Part shown: in pieces, positions 33,443 to 42,083 of the stretch
Layout of the letters: every line of letters begins with the position of its first letter
How positions within the stretch are numbered: the first letter of the stretch is position 1
DNA from: Chryseobacterium sp. H1D6B
Lineage (GTDB): Bacteria > Bacteroidota > Bacteroidia > Flavobacteriales > Weeksellaceae
Assembly: GCF_029892445.1 (NCBI RefSeq)
Contig: NZ_JARXVJ010000001.1
Location: forward strand, 3,596,001 to 3,660,000
Direction of reading: 5' to 3'
Length of the DNA: 64,000 nucleotides
The notes under the pieces: model-generated
Told to the model about the DNA's origin: nothing
The model's database searches: none
What the model saw: only the letters and a program-made list of their open reading frames with translations
Position numbers and translations under genes: made by a program

Positions 33443-33814
33443 ATGAACATTTTTGTTTCAAACATCAATTACTCAACTAAAGAGTACGAGTTACAAGATT
33501 TATTTTCTGAATTTGGAGACGTATCGTCTGCAAAAATTATTACGGACAAAGAAACTGGCCGTTCAAGAGGTTTCGGTTTCATAGAAATGGGGGAAGAAGA
33601 AGGAAAGCAGGCTATTGAGGCTCTTAACCAGAAAGAATTTAACGGTAAAATTCTTAATGTATCTGAGGCTAAACCAAGAGAAGAAAAACCAAGAAGAAGT
33701 TTCGATACCAACAGCAGAAGTGGTGGTGGAAGTTATGGAAACAACAGCAGAGGTGGAAACGGAGGCGGAAGCTACGGGAACAACCGTGGTGGAGGCGGTG
33801 GAAATCGTTGGTAA
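33443..33814 (+). CDS. RRM-type RNA-binding protein with Gly-rich tail
   Basis: The 123-residue protein has one RNA recognition motif (residues 1-78) with RNP2 (IFVSNI) and RNP1 (RGFGFIEM), then a Gly/Asn/Ser/Arg-rich tail (about 88-123) of SYGNN and RGG-like repeats. Bacterial proteins of this kind are mostly known from cyanobacteria and Bacteroidota, often cold-induced, and bind single-stranded RNA. It is monocistronic, with a strong terminator. Confidence 0.93.
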   Translation: MNIFVSNINYSTKEYELQDLFSEFGDVSSAKIITDKETGRSRGFGFIEMGEEEGKQAIEALNQKEFNGKILNVSEAKPREEKPRRSFDTNSRSGGGSYGNNSRGGNGGGSYGNNRGGGGGNRW

Positions 33815-33822
33815 GAAAATAT

Positions 33823-33849
33823 AAGCGGCTTTTTTAAGCCGCTTTTTTT
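33823..33849 (+). terminator. terminator of RRM gene
   Basis: AAGCGGCTT / AAGCCGCTT with a TTTT loop and a seven-T tract. Confidence 0.88.
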
Positions 33850-33975
33850 ATGTTCTTTTTTTTTATAAATAGTTCTGGTTGCTAAAATTAAATGCTCTTT
33901 TGTTTAGAGATCTGTTTCCATGATTCTTTACAACTATTTATATCTATTTCTCAAAATAGCTTTTCTGTTTTCAGC

Positions 33976-34443
33976 TTAATTCTTTTTCTTCTTCTTTTTC
34001 TTGTCTTTGTCCTTTTTGAGCTTTTTAGGATTTAAAATTTCATTCGCAAATTCAAGTTTTGGTTCTTTGTTTTTTGCCGGCTTCATTTCAATCTTAAGAT
34101 TAAAATAACCTGTAAGGTCTTCCTGAGAAATTAATTTTTCATCTAATAAGAACTGAAGGATTTCCTTTCCGGAGTTACTGAAAAAATTTTGAGATAATTC
34201 TTTCAATAAAAACTTTTTATATTCTTCTAAAGGCACCAAGACAGTGTATTTAAAGATTCTTCCTTCTTTCTGAGTAGACAGATATCCTTTTTCAACCAAT
34301 ATTTTTAGATAGGTAGAAACAGTATTCTGATGGGGTTTTGGTTCCGGATGCTTTTCCATAACATCCTTTAAATAAAAAGAATCGAGCTTCCAAAACAGCT
34401 TCATTAAATTTTCTTCCGCAGAGGTAAGATGATTTATTTTCAT
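33976..34443 (-). CDS. BlaI/MecI family repressor
   Basis: The 155-residue protein has the BlaI/MecI winged helix (LTSAEENLMKLFWKLDSFYLKDVMEKHP... QNTVSTYLKILVEKGYLSTQKEGRIFKYT) and a C-terminal dimerisation region, then a 20-residue Lys-rich end that is unusual for the family. BlaI repressors are normally paired with a BlaR1 sensor protease; none is adjacent. It is 9 bases downstream of the PAP2 gene, and the two are probably one transcript. The target genes are unknown. Confidence 0.88.
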   Translation of the reverse strand: MKINHLTSAEENLMKLFWKLDSFYLKDVMEKHPEPKPHQNTVSTYLKILVEKGYLSTQKEGRIFKYTVLVPLEEYKKFLLKELSQNFFSNSGKEILQFLLDEKLISQEDLTGYFNLKIEMKPAKNKEPKLEFANEILNPKKLKKDKDKKKKKKKN

Positions 34444-34452
34444 ATAATATTC

Positions 34453-35055
34453 TTAATGTTGAAATTGTATATTGCAATAAAGATAAATAAAAGAAACAAC
34501 AATTGCTATTCCTGCTCCCATTAATACCTCTTTTACTGTATGTCTTTTTAAAATAATTCTTGTAATTCCTACTAATGCGGCTATGCCCAGCCAGATGAAA
34601 CCCATTTTCCAGTCTAATGCAAAAAATAATGCAGCTACAAATACATTGAAAGCGGTGTGCATTGAGCTTTTTATGAAAAAATTACTGACTTGGAGCGCAA
34701 AAAGAAGGATGAGGATAAACAGCATAACGAAATCAATATACCCGTTTTTGACATAATTGAAACCCAGATATGCAAGTACACAAACAGCAATAAATATATA
34801 AAGTGTTTTTCTCTGAATCCTGTTAGATACATCCATATTAGTATATCTCCCAGTTTTCACATTCCAAACAAGCCAGATCACAACCGGAACAATTACCATT
34901 AATAAAATTGGGAGGAAATAGAGAAGTGAATCTTTCCAGGAATATTCCCGTAAGCTCATAAATATAAAAAAAATAAATAGAGAAACCAGAGGATTGAAAA
35001 AATCAGATATAATTTTAGAAGCCGTATGTATAAATGAAGGCCGTTTTTCTTCCAT
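34453..35055 (-). CDS. PAP2-like membrane phosphatase
   Basis: The 200-residue protein has about six membrane helices and PAP2 elements late in the sequence (SSMHTAF, then RIILKRHTVKEVLMG); the N-terminal KxxxxxxRP motif is weak or absent. Family members dephosphorylate lipid phosphates such as undecaprenyl pyrophosphate. The ATG at 35055 (MEEKRPSF) is used, since two more residues would start from TTG. A TATATTTG -7 box (minus strand, 35079-35072) lies upstream. Confidence 0.78.
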   Translation of the reverse strand: MEEKRPSFIHTASKIISDFFNPLVSLFIFFIFMSLREYSWKDSLLYFLPILLMVIVPVVIWLVWNVKTGRYTNMDVSNRIQRKTLYIFIAVCVLAYLGFNYVKNGYIDFVMLFILILLFALQVSNFFIKSSMHTAFNVFVAALFFALDWKMGFIWLGIAALVGITRIILKRHTVKEVLMGAGIAIVVSFIYLYCNIQFQH

Positions 35056-35135
35056 GTTCAAGTTTAAAATTCAAATATAACATTATAAGCAAAAAAACAA
35101 TTGATTTCTATACAATAAAAACGAAGTTTTTTTTA

Positions 35136-35143
35136 TAATTTTG
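35136..35143 (+). promoter_or_regulatory. -7 box of pdhA-pdhC
   Basis: TAATTTTG lies 37 bases before the pdhA ATG. No exact -33 TTG within range. Confidence 0.4.
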
Positions 35144-35180
35144 CTCAACTATTTCATAATAAATAAGCAAGAGCTAACAC

Positions 35181-36182
35181 ATGAAAGAATTTTCTAAAGA
35201 GATATACCTGAAGTGGTATGAAGATATGACAATGTGGAGAAGGTTTGAAGACAAATGCCGTTCTCTTTATTTAAAACAAAAAATCAGAGGTTTTTTACAC
35301 TTGTACAACGGTCAGGAAGCTATTCCTGCAGGTTTTACTCATGCAATGGATTTAACTAAAGATAGTATGATTACTGCTTACAGATGTCATATTCATCCAA
35401 TGGCTATGGGAGTGGACCCTAAAAGAATCATGGCGGAACTTTGCGGGAAAGCAACAGGAACGTCTGGAGGTATGGGTGGTTCTATGCATATTTTCAGTAA
35501 AGAACACCGTTTTTATGGCGGACATGGTATTGTAGGAGGTCAGATTCCTTTAGGAGCTGGTATTGCTTTCGCGGATAAATATTTTGATAGAAAAGCAGTA
35601 AATATTTGTTTCTTTGGAGATGGTGCTGCAAGACAGGGGTCTCTTCATGAAACATTCAACATGGCAATGAACTGGAAACTTCCTGTTGTATTTGTTGTTG
35701 AAAATAATCAATATGCAATGGGTACGTCTGTAAAAAGAACAGCGAACCACGAAGATATTTATAAATTAGGATTAGGATATGAAATGCCTTGTCTTGCTGT
35801 AGATGCAATGGATCCTGAAAAAGTAGCAGAAGCAGCTTATGAAGCTATTGAAAGAGCTAGAAGAGGAGACGGGCCTACTTTCATTGAAGCTAGAACATAC
35901 CGTTACAGAGGACACTCTATGTCTGATGCTGAACCGTATAGATCTAAAGATGAAGTTGCTGTTCATAAAAAAGATGATCCAATAGAATTGGTGAAAGAAA
36001 GAATCTTAGCCAATAACTGGGCTACCGAAGCAGAATTAGAAACTATTGATAATAAATCAAGAGATTTTGTTGAAGAGTGTATAGAATTTATGGAAAATTC
36101 TCCATATCCAGATATTGAGAAAGTATATGAATATGTGTATTCCCAAGAAAACTATCCATTCATTGATAAATTAGAAAACTAA
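35181..36182 (+). CDS. pdhA: pyruvate dehydrogenase E1 alpha subunit
   Basis: The 333-residue protein is the alpha chain of the thiamine diphosphate E1 heterotetramer that decarboxylates pyruvate. The ThDP motif runs from GDGAARQGSLHE to VVFVVENN; the regulatory-loop region RYRGHSMSDAEPYR is also present. Its stop lies 6 bases before the E2 gene. No E1 beta gene is next to it, so beta must be encoded elsewhere, which is common in Flavobacteriia as I recall. An E3 (lpdA) is at 56081 in this window, under different control. Confidence 0.95.
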   Translation: MKEFSKEIYLKWYEDMTMWRRFEDKCRSLYLKQKIRGFLHLYNGQEAIPAGFTHAMDLTKDSMITAYRCHIHPMAMGVDPKRIMAELCGKATGTSGGMGGSMHIFSKEHRFYGGHGIVGGQIPLGAGIAFADKYFDRKAVNICFFGDGAARQGSLHETFNMAMNWKLPVVFVVENNQYAMGTSVKRTANHEDIYKLGLGYEMPCLAVDAMDPEKVAEAAYEAIERARRGDGPTFIEARTYRYRGHSMSDAEPYRSKDEVAVHKKDDPIELVKERILANNWATEAELETIDNKSRDFVEECIEFMENSPYPDIEKVYEYVYSQENYPFIDKLEN

Positions 36183-36188
36183 AAAATT

Positions 36189-37805
36189 ATGGCAGAAGTA
36201 ATTACAATGCCTCGTCTTTCCGACACTATGACGGAAGGGAAAGTGGCGAAATGGCATAAAAAAGTAGGCGATAAAGTAAAAGAAGGAGATATTTTAGCTG
36301 AAATTGAAACAGATAAAGCTGTTCAGGATTTCGAATCTGAAGTAGATGGTACTCTTTTATACGTAGGTGTAGAAGAAGGGGCTGCTGCTGCTGTAGATTC
36401 TATTTTAGCAATTATTGGTAATGAAGGAGAAGATATTTCAGCTTTAAAAGGCGGAAGTACTCCATCACCTGAAGCTTCTGAAGAGAAAAAAACTGAAGAA
36501 GAATCTAAAACTGAAAATAACGCATCAAGTGTAGAACAAGTTGCTGCAGAAGTTCCTGCGGGAGTAGAAGTTATTACAATGCCTAGACTTTCTGATACAA
36601 TGACAGATGGTAAGGTAGCGAAGTGGCATAAAAATGTTGGTGATACAGTAAAAGAAGGAGATCTTCTTGCAGAAATTGAAACAGATAAAGCAGTTCAGGA
36701 TTTCGAATCTGAATTTAACGGAGTATTGTTGAAGCAGGGTGTTGAAGAAGGAGCAGGCGCTCCGGTGGATTCTGTATTAGCTATTATCGGACCTGCAGGA
36801 ACAGATGTTTCTGGAGTTGGGGTCGCAAAAGCACCTGCTCAGTCTGTTGACAAACCAGCTGAACAAAAAACTGAAACTAAAGTTGAAGAGAAACCGGCTG
36901 TACAGGCAGTAAGTGCATCATCATCTTCAGACAGAGTTGCAATTTCTCCATTAGCTAAAAAAATGGCTCAGGACAAAGGGGTAGATATCAATGCTGTTCA
37001 GGGTTCTGGTGAAAACGGAAGAATTGTAAAGAAAGATATTGAAAGCTATCAGCCTTCTCAAGAAGTTTCTGGAGCTGCACCTGTATCAAATGCAGCAGCA
37101 CAGGTTGCTGTGAATTTTGTTCAAGGACAGGATACAGAAACTCCAAATTCTCAGGTGAGAAATATTATTGCAAAACGTCTTGCTGAAAGTAAATTCTCTG
37201 CTCCGCATTACTACCTGATGGTAGAAATTAATATGGATAAGGCAATTGAGGCTAGAAAAGAAATCAACTCTTTACCAGATACTAAAATTTCTTTCAATGA
37301 TATGATTATTAAAGCGACTGCTGTTGCTTTAAGAAAACATCCGCAGGTGAATTCAAGCTGGGCAGGAGATAAGATCATTCACAGAGGAAATATCAACGTT
37401 GGGGTAGCAGTTGCAATTCCTGACGGGTTAGTAGTTCCTGTACTTAAGAATACAGATCAGATGAATTACACTCAGATTTCTGCAGCAGTTAAGGATATGG
37501 CTTCAAGAGCTAAATCAAAAGGCCTTAAAGCTAATGAAATGGAAGGGTCTACATTCTCAGTTTCTAATTTGGGTATGTTTGGAATTGAAACATTTACAAG
37601 TATCATTAACCAGCCTAACTCTGCAATCCTTTCAGTAGGAGCTATTATTGAAAAACCTGTTGTGAAAAACGGACAGATCGTAGTAGGAAATATCATGAAG
37701 CTTTCATTGGCATGTGACCACAGAGTAGTAGACGGTGCTACAGGTGCACAGTTCTTACAAACATTAAAAACTTATCTAGAAAGTCCTTTAACTCTGTTAT
37801 TGTAA
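36189..37805 (+). CDS. pdhC: pyruvate dehydrogenase E2, two lipoyl domains
   Basis: The 538-residue dihydrolipoamide acetyltransferase has two tandem lipoyl domains with lipoyl lysines Lys43 and Lys167 (both in EIETDKAVQDFESE), Ala/Pro/Glu-rich linkers, an E1/E3-binding domain (SPLAKKMAQDKGVDINAVQG) and a catalytic core ending in HRVVDGATGAQ, which carries the active-site His and Asp. It transfers acetyl groups to CoA. It pairs with pdhA 6 bases upstream and ends at a clear terminator. Confidence 0.96.
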   Translation: MAEVITMPRLSDTMTEGKVAKWHKKVGDKVKEGDILAEIETDKAVQDFESEVDGTLLYVGVEEGAAAAVDSILAIIGNEGEDISALKGGSTPSPEASEEKKTEEESKTENNASSVEQVAAEVPAGVEVITMPRLSDTMTDGKVAKWHKNVGDTVKEGDLLAEIETDKAVQDFESEFNGVLLKQGVEEGAGAPVDSVLAIIGPAGTDVSGVGVAKAPAQSVDKPAEQKTETKVEEKPAVQAVSASSSSDRVAISPLAKKMAQDKGVDINAVQGSGENGRIVKKDIESYQPSQEVSGAAPVSNAAAQVAVNFVQGQDTETPNSQVRNIIAKRLAESKFSAPHYYLMVEINMDKAIEARKEINSLPDTKISFNDMIIKATAVALRKHPQVNSSWAGDKIIHRGNINVGVAVAIPDGLVVPVLKNTDQMNYTQISAAVKDMASRAKSKGLKANEMEGSTFSVSNLGMFGIETFTSIINQPNSAILSVGAIIEKPVVKNGQIVVGNIMKLSLACDHRVVDGATGAQFLQTLKTYLESPLTLLL

Positions 37806-37826
37806 CTTTTTATATTATAGAACATT

Positions 37827-37853
37827 AAAACCTCTCAATTCGAGAGGTTTTTT
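37827..37853 (+). terminator. terminator of pdhA-pdhC
   Basis: AAAACCTCTC / GAGAGGTTTT with a five-base loop and T tract. Confidence 0.85.
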
Positions 37854-37900
37854 GTTTTTGTTAAATTTGTATTTTTATAAATTATCCTGCTTATTCTTAC

Positions 37901-37930
37901 TTGTATTTCAAAATCAAATCACTACTTTTG
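37901..37930 (+). promoter_or_regulatory. promoter abutting lolD start codon
   Basis: TTG (37901-37903), 19-base spacer, TACTTTTG (37923-37930), then four bases and the ATG at 37935. A leaderless transcript is likely. Confidence 0.6.
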
Positions 37931-37934
37931 AAAT

Positions 37935-38603
37935 ATGATTATAGCAAAAAATATCCATAAATCTTATGGAAATTTAGAGGTACTGAAAGGTGTTGATATT
38001 CATATCAAAACAGGAGAAGTTGTATCCATTGTTGGAGAATCTGGTGCAGGAAAATCTACGCTTTTACAAATATTGGGAACACTGGACCAGCCTACCAATT
38101 CTAAACATTATGATACTGAAATTACGATGGCTGGTGAATCGTTTATCAATATGAATGACAAACAGCTTTCTAAATTCAGAAATCAGAATATTGGATTTGT
38201 ATTTCAGTTTCACCAATTACTGCCCGAGTTTACTGCATTAGAAAATGTTCTGCTTCCAACAAGAATTGCTGGAGCCAATGAAAAAGAGGCCATTGAAAAG
38301 GCATATGCGTTATTTGAAGATCTAAGAATTGAACAAAGGCTTCATCATAAACCCAATCAATTATCAGGAGGAGAAGCACAGAGAGTAGCAGTTGCTAGAG
38401 CTCTTATTAACTCTCCTAAAATTATCTTTGCTGATGAACCTACAGGGAACTTGGATTCAAAAAATGCAGATGATCTGCACCGTTTATTTTTTGATTTGAG
38501 AGAAAAATACAACCAGACCTTTGTAATTGTAACCCACAATCCAAATCTTGCAGAAATTACAGATAGAAAACTAGTCATGAAGGACGGATTGATTGTAGAG
38601 TAA
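37935..38603 (+). CDS. lolD: ABC transporter ATPase (LolD-type)
   Basis: The 222-residue protein has Walker [10 protein letters not shown], a [10 protein letters not shown]-loop, signature [15 protein letters not shown] and Walker [13 protein letters not shown]. The sequence around the Q-loop and the short length fit the MacB/LolD class, which drives lipoprotein release (LolCDE) or similar mechanotransmission. No permease gene is adjacent, so the Lol assignment is by sequence only. The next gene, a lipoprotein, starts 14 bases later. Confidence 0.85.
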   Translation: MIIAKNIHKSYGNLEVLKGVDIHIKTGEVVSIVGESGAGKSTLLQILGTLDQPTNSKHYDTEITMAGESFINMNDKQLSKFRNQNIGFVFQFHQLLPEFTALENVLLPTRIAGANEKEAIEKAYALFEDLRIEQRLHHKPNQLSGGEAQRVAVARALINSPKIIFADEPTGNLDSKNADDLHRLFFDLREKYNQTFVIVTHNPNLAEITDRKLVMKDGLIVE

Positions 38604-38617
38604 ATTCAATTGTAAAG

Positions 38618-39193
38618 ATGATTAAACAATTTATTTTCCTGTTTCTTTTCATTATTTCTTGTTCTAAAATTGAATCACAAGAACAGAATATAGGCTTGCC
38701 TCAGTCAAAAATTATCGAAATTAAAGACTTCATAAAAGGAAAGAATTATAATCAAAATATAGCGGTTTTTATTAATTTTAAAATACCTTCAGGAAAATAT
38801 CGTTACTTCGTTTATGATCTGAAAAATAATAAAATTTTACAAAAGGCTGTTGTTTCTCATGGTTCAGGTTCGGTGGTTGCCAACTCAGAAGTTTTGAAAT
38901 TCAGTAATGTTGAAGGCTCATATCAGTCATCACTGGGGAAATATGAAATCCGCGAAAGCTATGCAGGCAAATTTGGAAAATCCTACCGCTTAAACGGACT
39001 CGACAATACGAACAATAATGCCATGCAGAGAGCTATTATACTTCATTCATATTACTGTATTCCGGATAAAGAATCACAAACCCCGGCATGTCTAAGCTTA
39101 GGCTGTCCGATGCTTTCCATAAATGCTTTTAAGGAGACTGCAAAATTGATCGACTCTTCTAAACAGCCGATTATTTTATATGCTTTTTACTAA
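38618..39193 (+). CDS. L,D-transpeptidase-like (YkuD_2) lipoprotein
   Basis: The 191-residue protein has a lipoprotein signal (LFIISC, Cys15) and a murein L,D-transpeptidase catalytic-like family domain (YkuD_2): VSHGSGS, YEIRESYAGKFGKSYRLNGLD, IILHSYY and the catalytic Cys in CLSLGCPMLS, with its His in the ILHS segment. Such proteins act on peptidoglycan in the periplasm or at the outer membrane. It begins 14 bases after lolD, so the two are likely one operon. Confidence 0.82.
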   Translation: MIKQFIFLFLFIISCSKIESQEQNIGLPQSKIIEIKDFIKGKNYNQNIAVFINFKIPSGKYRYFVYDLKNNKILQKAVVSHGSGSVVANSEVLKFSNVEGSYQSSLGKYEIRESYAGKFGKSYRLNGLDNTNNNAMQRAIILHSYYCIPDKESQTPACLSLGCPMLSINAFKETAKLIDSSKQPIILYAFY

Positions 39194-39226
39194 GCTTAGT
39201 GCTTTATAACTTTTTAATTTAAAAAC

Positions 39227-39904
39227 ATGTCAATAAAATTTCTTGCAGAAGACGACAGACCGAGAGAGAAATTTTTACTGAAAGGTAAAAAATCACTTTC
39301 TGATTCTGAACTTTTAGCCATTATTATGAGCAGCGGAAATAAAGATGAAACGGCTTTAGAACTGGCAAGAAGAATTTTGGCATCGGTAGATAATAATTGG
39401 CAGCAGCTGAGTATGCTTACAGCAAAGGATCTTATGAAGTTTAAAGGAGTGGGAGAAGTAAAAGCGATCTCTATTGCCGCCGCACTGGAAATCGGTAAAA
39501 GACGGGCAATGCAGGAAATTCCGGAAAAATATGTGATTTCCAACAGTAACGATGCTTATCAAATTGTAAAAAATAGCTTATCAGATCTGCGTACTGAAGA
39601 ATTTTGGGCAGTTTTCCTTAATCAGAGCAATAAAGTAATTCATGTTTCACAGCTTACTCAAGGGGGAATCAGCCAGTCTATTGTTGATGTAAGGATTCTT
39701 TTTAAAACAGCCTTAGAACATTTTTCTACCGGGATTATTATTGCTCATAATCATCCTTCTGGAAGTTTAAAGGCAAGCAGGGAAGATATTTCAGTTACCC
39801 AAAAGATAAAAGAAGCCGGAGAAGTTTTAAGTATCCAGCTTTTAGACCACTTAATTATAACACAAAACTCTTACTTTAGTTTCTCAGACGAAGGATTATT
39901 ATGA
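39227..39904 (+). CDS. radC: RadC family JAMM protein
   Basis: The 225-residue protein has an N-terminal helix-hairpin-helix part (LMKFKGVGEVKAISIAAALEIGKR) and a C-terminal JAMM domain with HNHPSGSLKASREDI (HxHx7SxxD), the metal site. The name is historical; its role in repair is doubtful. Its TGA overlaps the next gene's ATG by four bases (ATGA). Confidence 0.95.
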   Translation: MSIKFLAEDDRPREKFLLKGKKSLSDSELLAIIMSSGNKDETALELARRILASVDNNWQQLSMLTAKDLMKFKGVGEVKAISIAAALEIGKRRAMQEIPEKYVISNSNDAYQIVKNSLSDLRTEEFWAVFLNQSNKVIHVSQLTQGGISQSIVDVRILFKTALEHFSTGIIIAHNHPSGSLKASREDISVTQKIKEAGEVLSIQLLDHLIITQNSYFSFSDEGLL

Positions 39905-40773
39905 TTAGAAGGCTGCAATACCATGAAATTGATTTCAACAAGTATACAGAATGTTTAGAAGGCTCAGAACAAAAAAACTGGTATGCAAAAAAAGAAGTTT
40001 TAGACCAGCTTTCAGGAAACTGGGAACTTGTGGTGTATGGTGATTATGAAGCTGTAATGCCTGTACCTTTCAAAGTAAAACTGGGTATTAAAATGGTTAT
40101 TATCCCTCTTTTTTGCCAGCAGTTAGGAGTTTTTTCAAAAAAAGATGACCTGCATATTAATAATCAGTTTTTAAAATTTTTGAAAAGAAAATACATCATC
40201 TTTCTATATTCTTTCAACCAATACAATGTTCTTCCGGATCAAGTAGAGAAAAAGAAAAATTATATTATCCCCATTTCTATTTATGACCAGCTGAGAAAGA
40301 AATATTTTAAAGGAAGAAAATCTACAGTAAAATGGTCACAGCACCTTTTTTATAGGGAAATGCTATTTGATTCTGAATGTATTTCTTTTATTCAGAACAA
40401 TTTTAAAGGGCTTTACAAGGAATCAGATGTGATAAAACTGAACAATTATTTAGATTTTTTAAATGATAAATCGTCTTTAAAGCTCTGCGGGGTATTTTTA
40501 GAGGATAAATTAATCAATCTCGCCGTGCTTATTTCGGATACTGATCAATTGTCTTTGCTGGCATTAATAAATGATGAAGATTTTAAAAATGAGAATGGAC
40601 CTTCTTTTTTGATCGATAAGATTCTGAAGAATTATATCCATGAGAAATCTCTTAATTTTATGGGAAGTAATATTCGCGGAATAGAAGTCTTTTTTAAAAG
40701 TTTTGGAGCAGAACTATTTGAATATCGATCTATTGAAGACCATTTTGTAAAAATTTTAAAAAAAATAATGTAA
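39901..40773 (+). CDS. unknown protein, GNAT/FemAB-like fold suspected
   Basis: I do not firmly recognise this 290-residue cytoplasmic protein. The order of segments (EAVMPVPFKVK, RKSTVKWSQHL, CGVFLEDKLINLAVLI, GPSFLIDKILKNYIHEKSLNFMGSNIRGIEVFFKSFGAE) resembles tandem acyltransferase (FemAB/GNAT) proteins. It overlaps the stop of radC by four bases and is therefore translationally coupled to it. Another partner, a membrane protein, follows after 89 bases. Confidence 0.7.
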   Translation: MIRRLQYHEIDFNKYTECLEGSEQKNWYAKKEVLDQLSGNWELVVYGDYEAVMPVPFKVKLGIKMVIIPLFCQQLGVFSKKDDLHINNQFLKFLKRKYIIFLYSFNQYNVLPDQVEKKKNYIIPISIYDQLRKKYFKGRKSTVKWSQHLFYREMLFDSECISFIQNNFKGLYKESDVIKLNNYLDFLNDKSSLKLCGVFLEDKLINLAVLISDTDQLSLLALINDEDFKNENGPSFLIDKILKNYIHEKSLNFMGSNIRGIEVFFKSFGAELFEYRSIEDHFVKILKKIM

Positions 40774-40845
40774 TTATTGATTTAAATACATTTGGTTAAT
40801 AGTAAAGATGTATATACTTTCAAGTATAAATTCAGAAAATATTAG

Positions 40846-40853
40846 TAATTTTG
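40846..40853 (+). promoter_or_regulatory. -7 box before membrane protein gene
   Basis: TAATTTTG ends nine bases before the ATG at 40863. The TTG at 40851, which could be taken for a start codon, is part of this box. Confidence 0.45.
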
Positions 40854-40862
40854 CCACCTAAA

Positions 40863-41378
40863 ATGATGACGAGTTTTTCAGAATATTTACCGTATGCTTT
40901 TGCATTGATCATCGCAATACCTTTTCTGGTTTTGCTGAGACAATTTGTACACTCGTACATCAAACTAAAAAATCAGGAAATAAAACTGCTTTCTGTAAAA
41001 TCAAACTCTGAAAATAAGACCCATTCTTACGAAAGAATGACCCTGTTTCTTGAAAGAATGAAACCTTCAAATCTTATTCAAAAATTTGACAAAGAATTAG
41101 CGGTTCACGAATTTATTTTTCTTACAGAGAAAACGATCAATGAAGAATTTGATTATAATTCTTCCCAACAGCTTTACATCTCCAAAAATTCTTGGCAGAA
41201 TATCGTTAATTGTAAAAATGCAATGATAGATCTGCTTCACAAAACATATGGAGGATTAAATAATAATCCTAATCTCGAAGAGTTTAAAACTATTTTTCTT
41301 GTGAATTATATGAATGATAATGATTATATTACGGAAACAATAGAAGACCTGAGACGAGAAATTTTAATTATAGCTTAA
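40863..41378 (+). CDS. membrane-anchored protein of unknown function
   Basis: The 171-residue protein has one N-terminal membrane helix (LPYAFALIIAIPFLVLLRQFV) and a charged, helical soluble part from residue 30 on. I do not recognise an enzymatic motif; a DUF shared among flavobacteria is likely. The start is uncertain between 40863 and the adjacent ATG at 40866. It lies 20 bases before ppa and may be co-transcribed with it. Confidence 0.72.
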   Translation: MMTSFSEYLPYAFALIIAIPFLVLLRQFVHSYIKLKNQEIKLLSVKSNSENKTHSYERMTLFLERMKPSNLIQKFDKELAVHEFIFLTEKTINEEFDYNSSQQLYISKNSWQNIVNCKNAMIDLLHKTYGGLNNNPNLEEFKTIFLVNYMNDNDYITETIEDLRREILIIA

Positions 41379-41398
41379 CTAAAAAATAATAATAAATA

Positions 41399-42010
41399 AT
41401 GATTCCAAATTTTAAAGCACATCCATGGCATGGAATTTCTGCGGGGGAAGATGCGCCAAATGTTGTAAATGTATTTGTGGAAATCGTTCCTTCAGATACT
41501 ATTAAATATGAAGTAGATAAAGAAACTGGATATTTAAAGGTAGACAGACCTCAAAAATTTTCTAATATTATTCCTGCATTATACGGATTTGTTCCTAGAA
41601 CATACTGTCACACAGAAGTAATGAAGCTTGCTGTTGAAAGCGGCGCTGAAGATGTAACGATGGGAGATCATGATCCATTGGATATCTGTGTTTTAAGCTC
41701 TCACAATATTCATTCAGGAGGAATGCTGATGGAAGCTATTCCAATCGGAGGATTTAAAATGATCGACGGAGGGGAAGCAGATGATAAGATCGTTGCTGTA
41801 ATGGTGGGTGACCACGCTTTCGGCCACTTTAGAGATATTGCTGAATTACCAGATGCTGAAGTAAAAAGACTGATGCACTATTTCTTAACATACAAAAACT
41901 TACCGGATGAGCCTGCAAAATGCAGAATTCAGGAGGTTTATGGTGTTGAGCATGCTAAAAAAGTAATTAAAGCATCTCAAAAAGATTACGCGGATAAATT
42001 CGGAGGATAA
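41399..42010 (+). CDS. ppa: inorganic pyrophosphatase (soluble, family I)
   Basis: The 203-residue enzyme hydrolyses pyrophosphate in the cytoplasm. Family I features are present: the N-terminal HPWHGI, VFVEIVPSDTIKYEVDKETG, PALYGFVPRTYC and the acid-rich metal site GDHDPLDICVL. A membrane pyrophosphatase is encoded 3 kb downstream, so two enzymes for the same reaction occur close together. A strong terminator follows. Confidence 0.95.
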   Translation: MIPNFKAHPWHGISAGEDAPNVVNVFVEIVPSDTIKYEVDKETGYLKVDRPQKFSNIIPALYGFVPRTYCHTEVMKLAVESGAEDVTMGDHDPLDICVLSSHNIHSGGMLMEAIPIGGFKMIDGGEADDKIVAVMVGDHAFGHFRDIAELPDAEVKRLMHYFLTYKNLPDEPAKCRIQEVYGVEHAKKVIKASQKDYADKFGG

Positions 42011-42033
42011 AATAGTATTTCCTTACCAATAAT

Positions 42034-42063
42034 AAAGGCAGATGAAAATTCATCTGCCTTTTT
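42034..42063. terminator. terminator between ppa and convergent gene
   Basis: AAAGGCAGATGA / TCATCTGCCTTT around AAAT, then TTTCTT. It lies between ppa (+) and the MetA-type gene (-). Confidence 0.85.
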
Positions 42064-42083
42064 CTTATCTTTTTTCTTAAATA

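Noticed and set aside
40851..40862. TTG start for the membrane protein
   Set aside because: This TTG is part of the -7 box TAATTTTG; an ATG follows at once.
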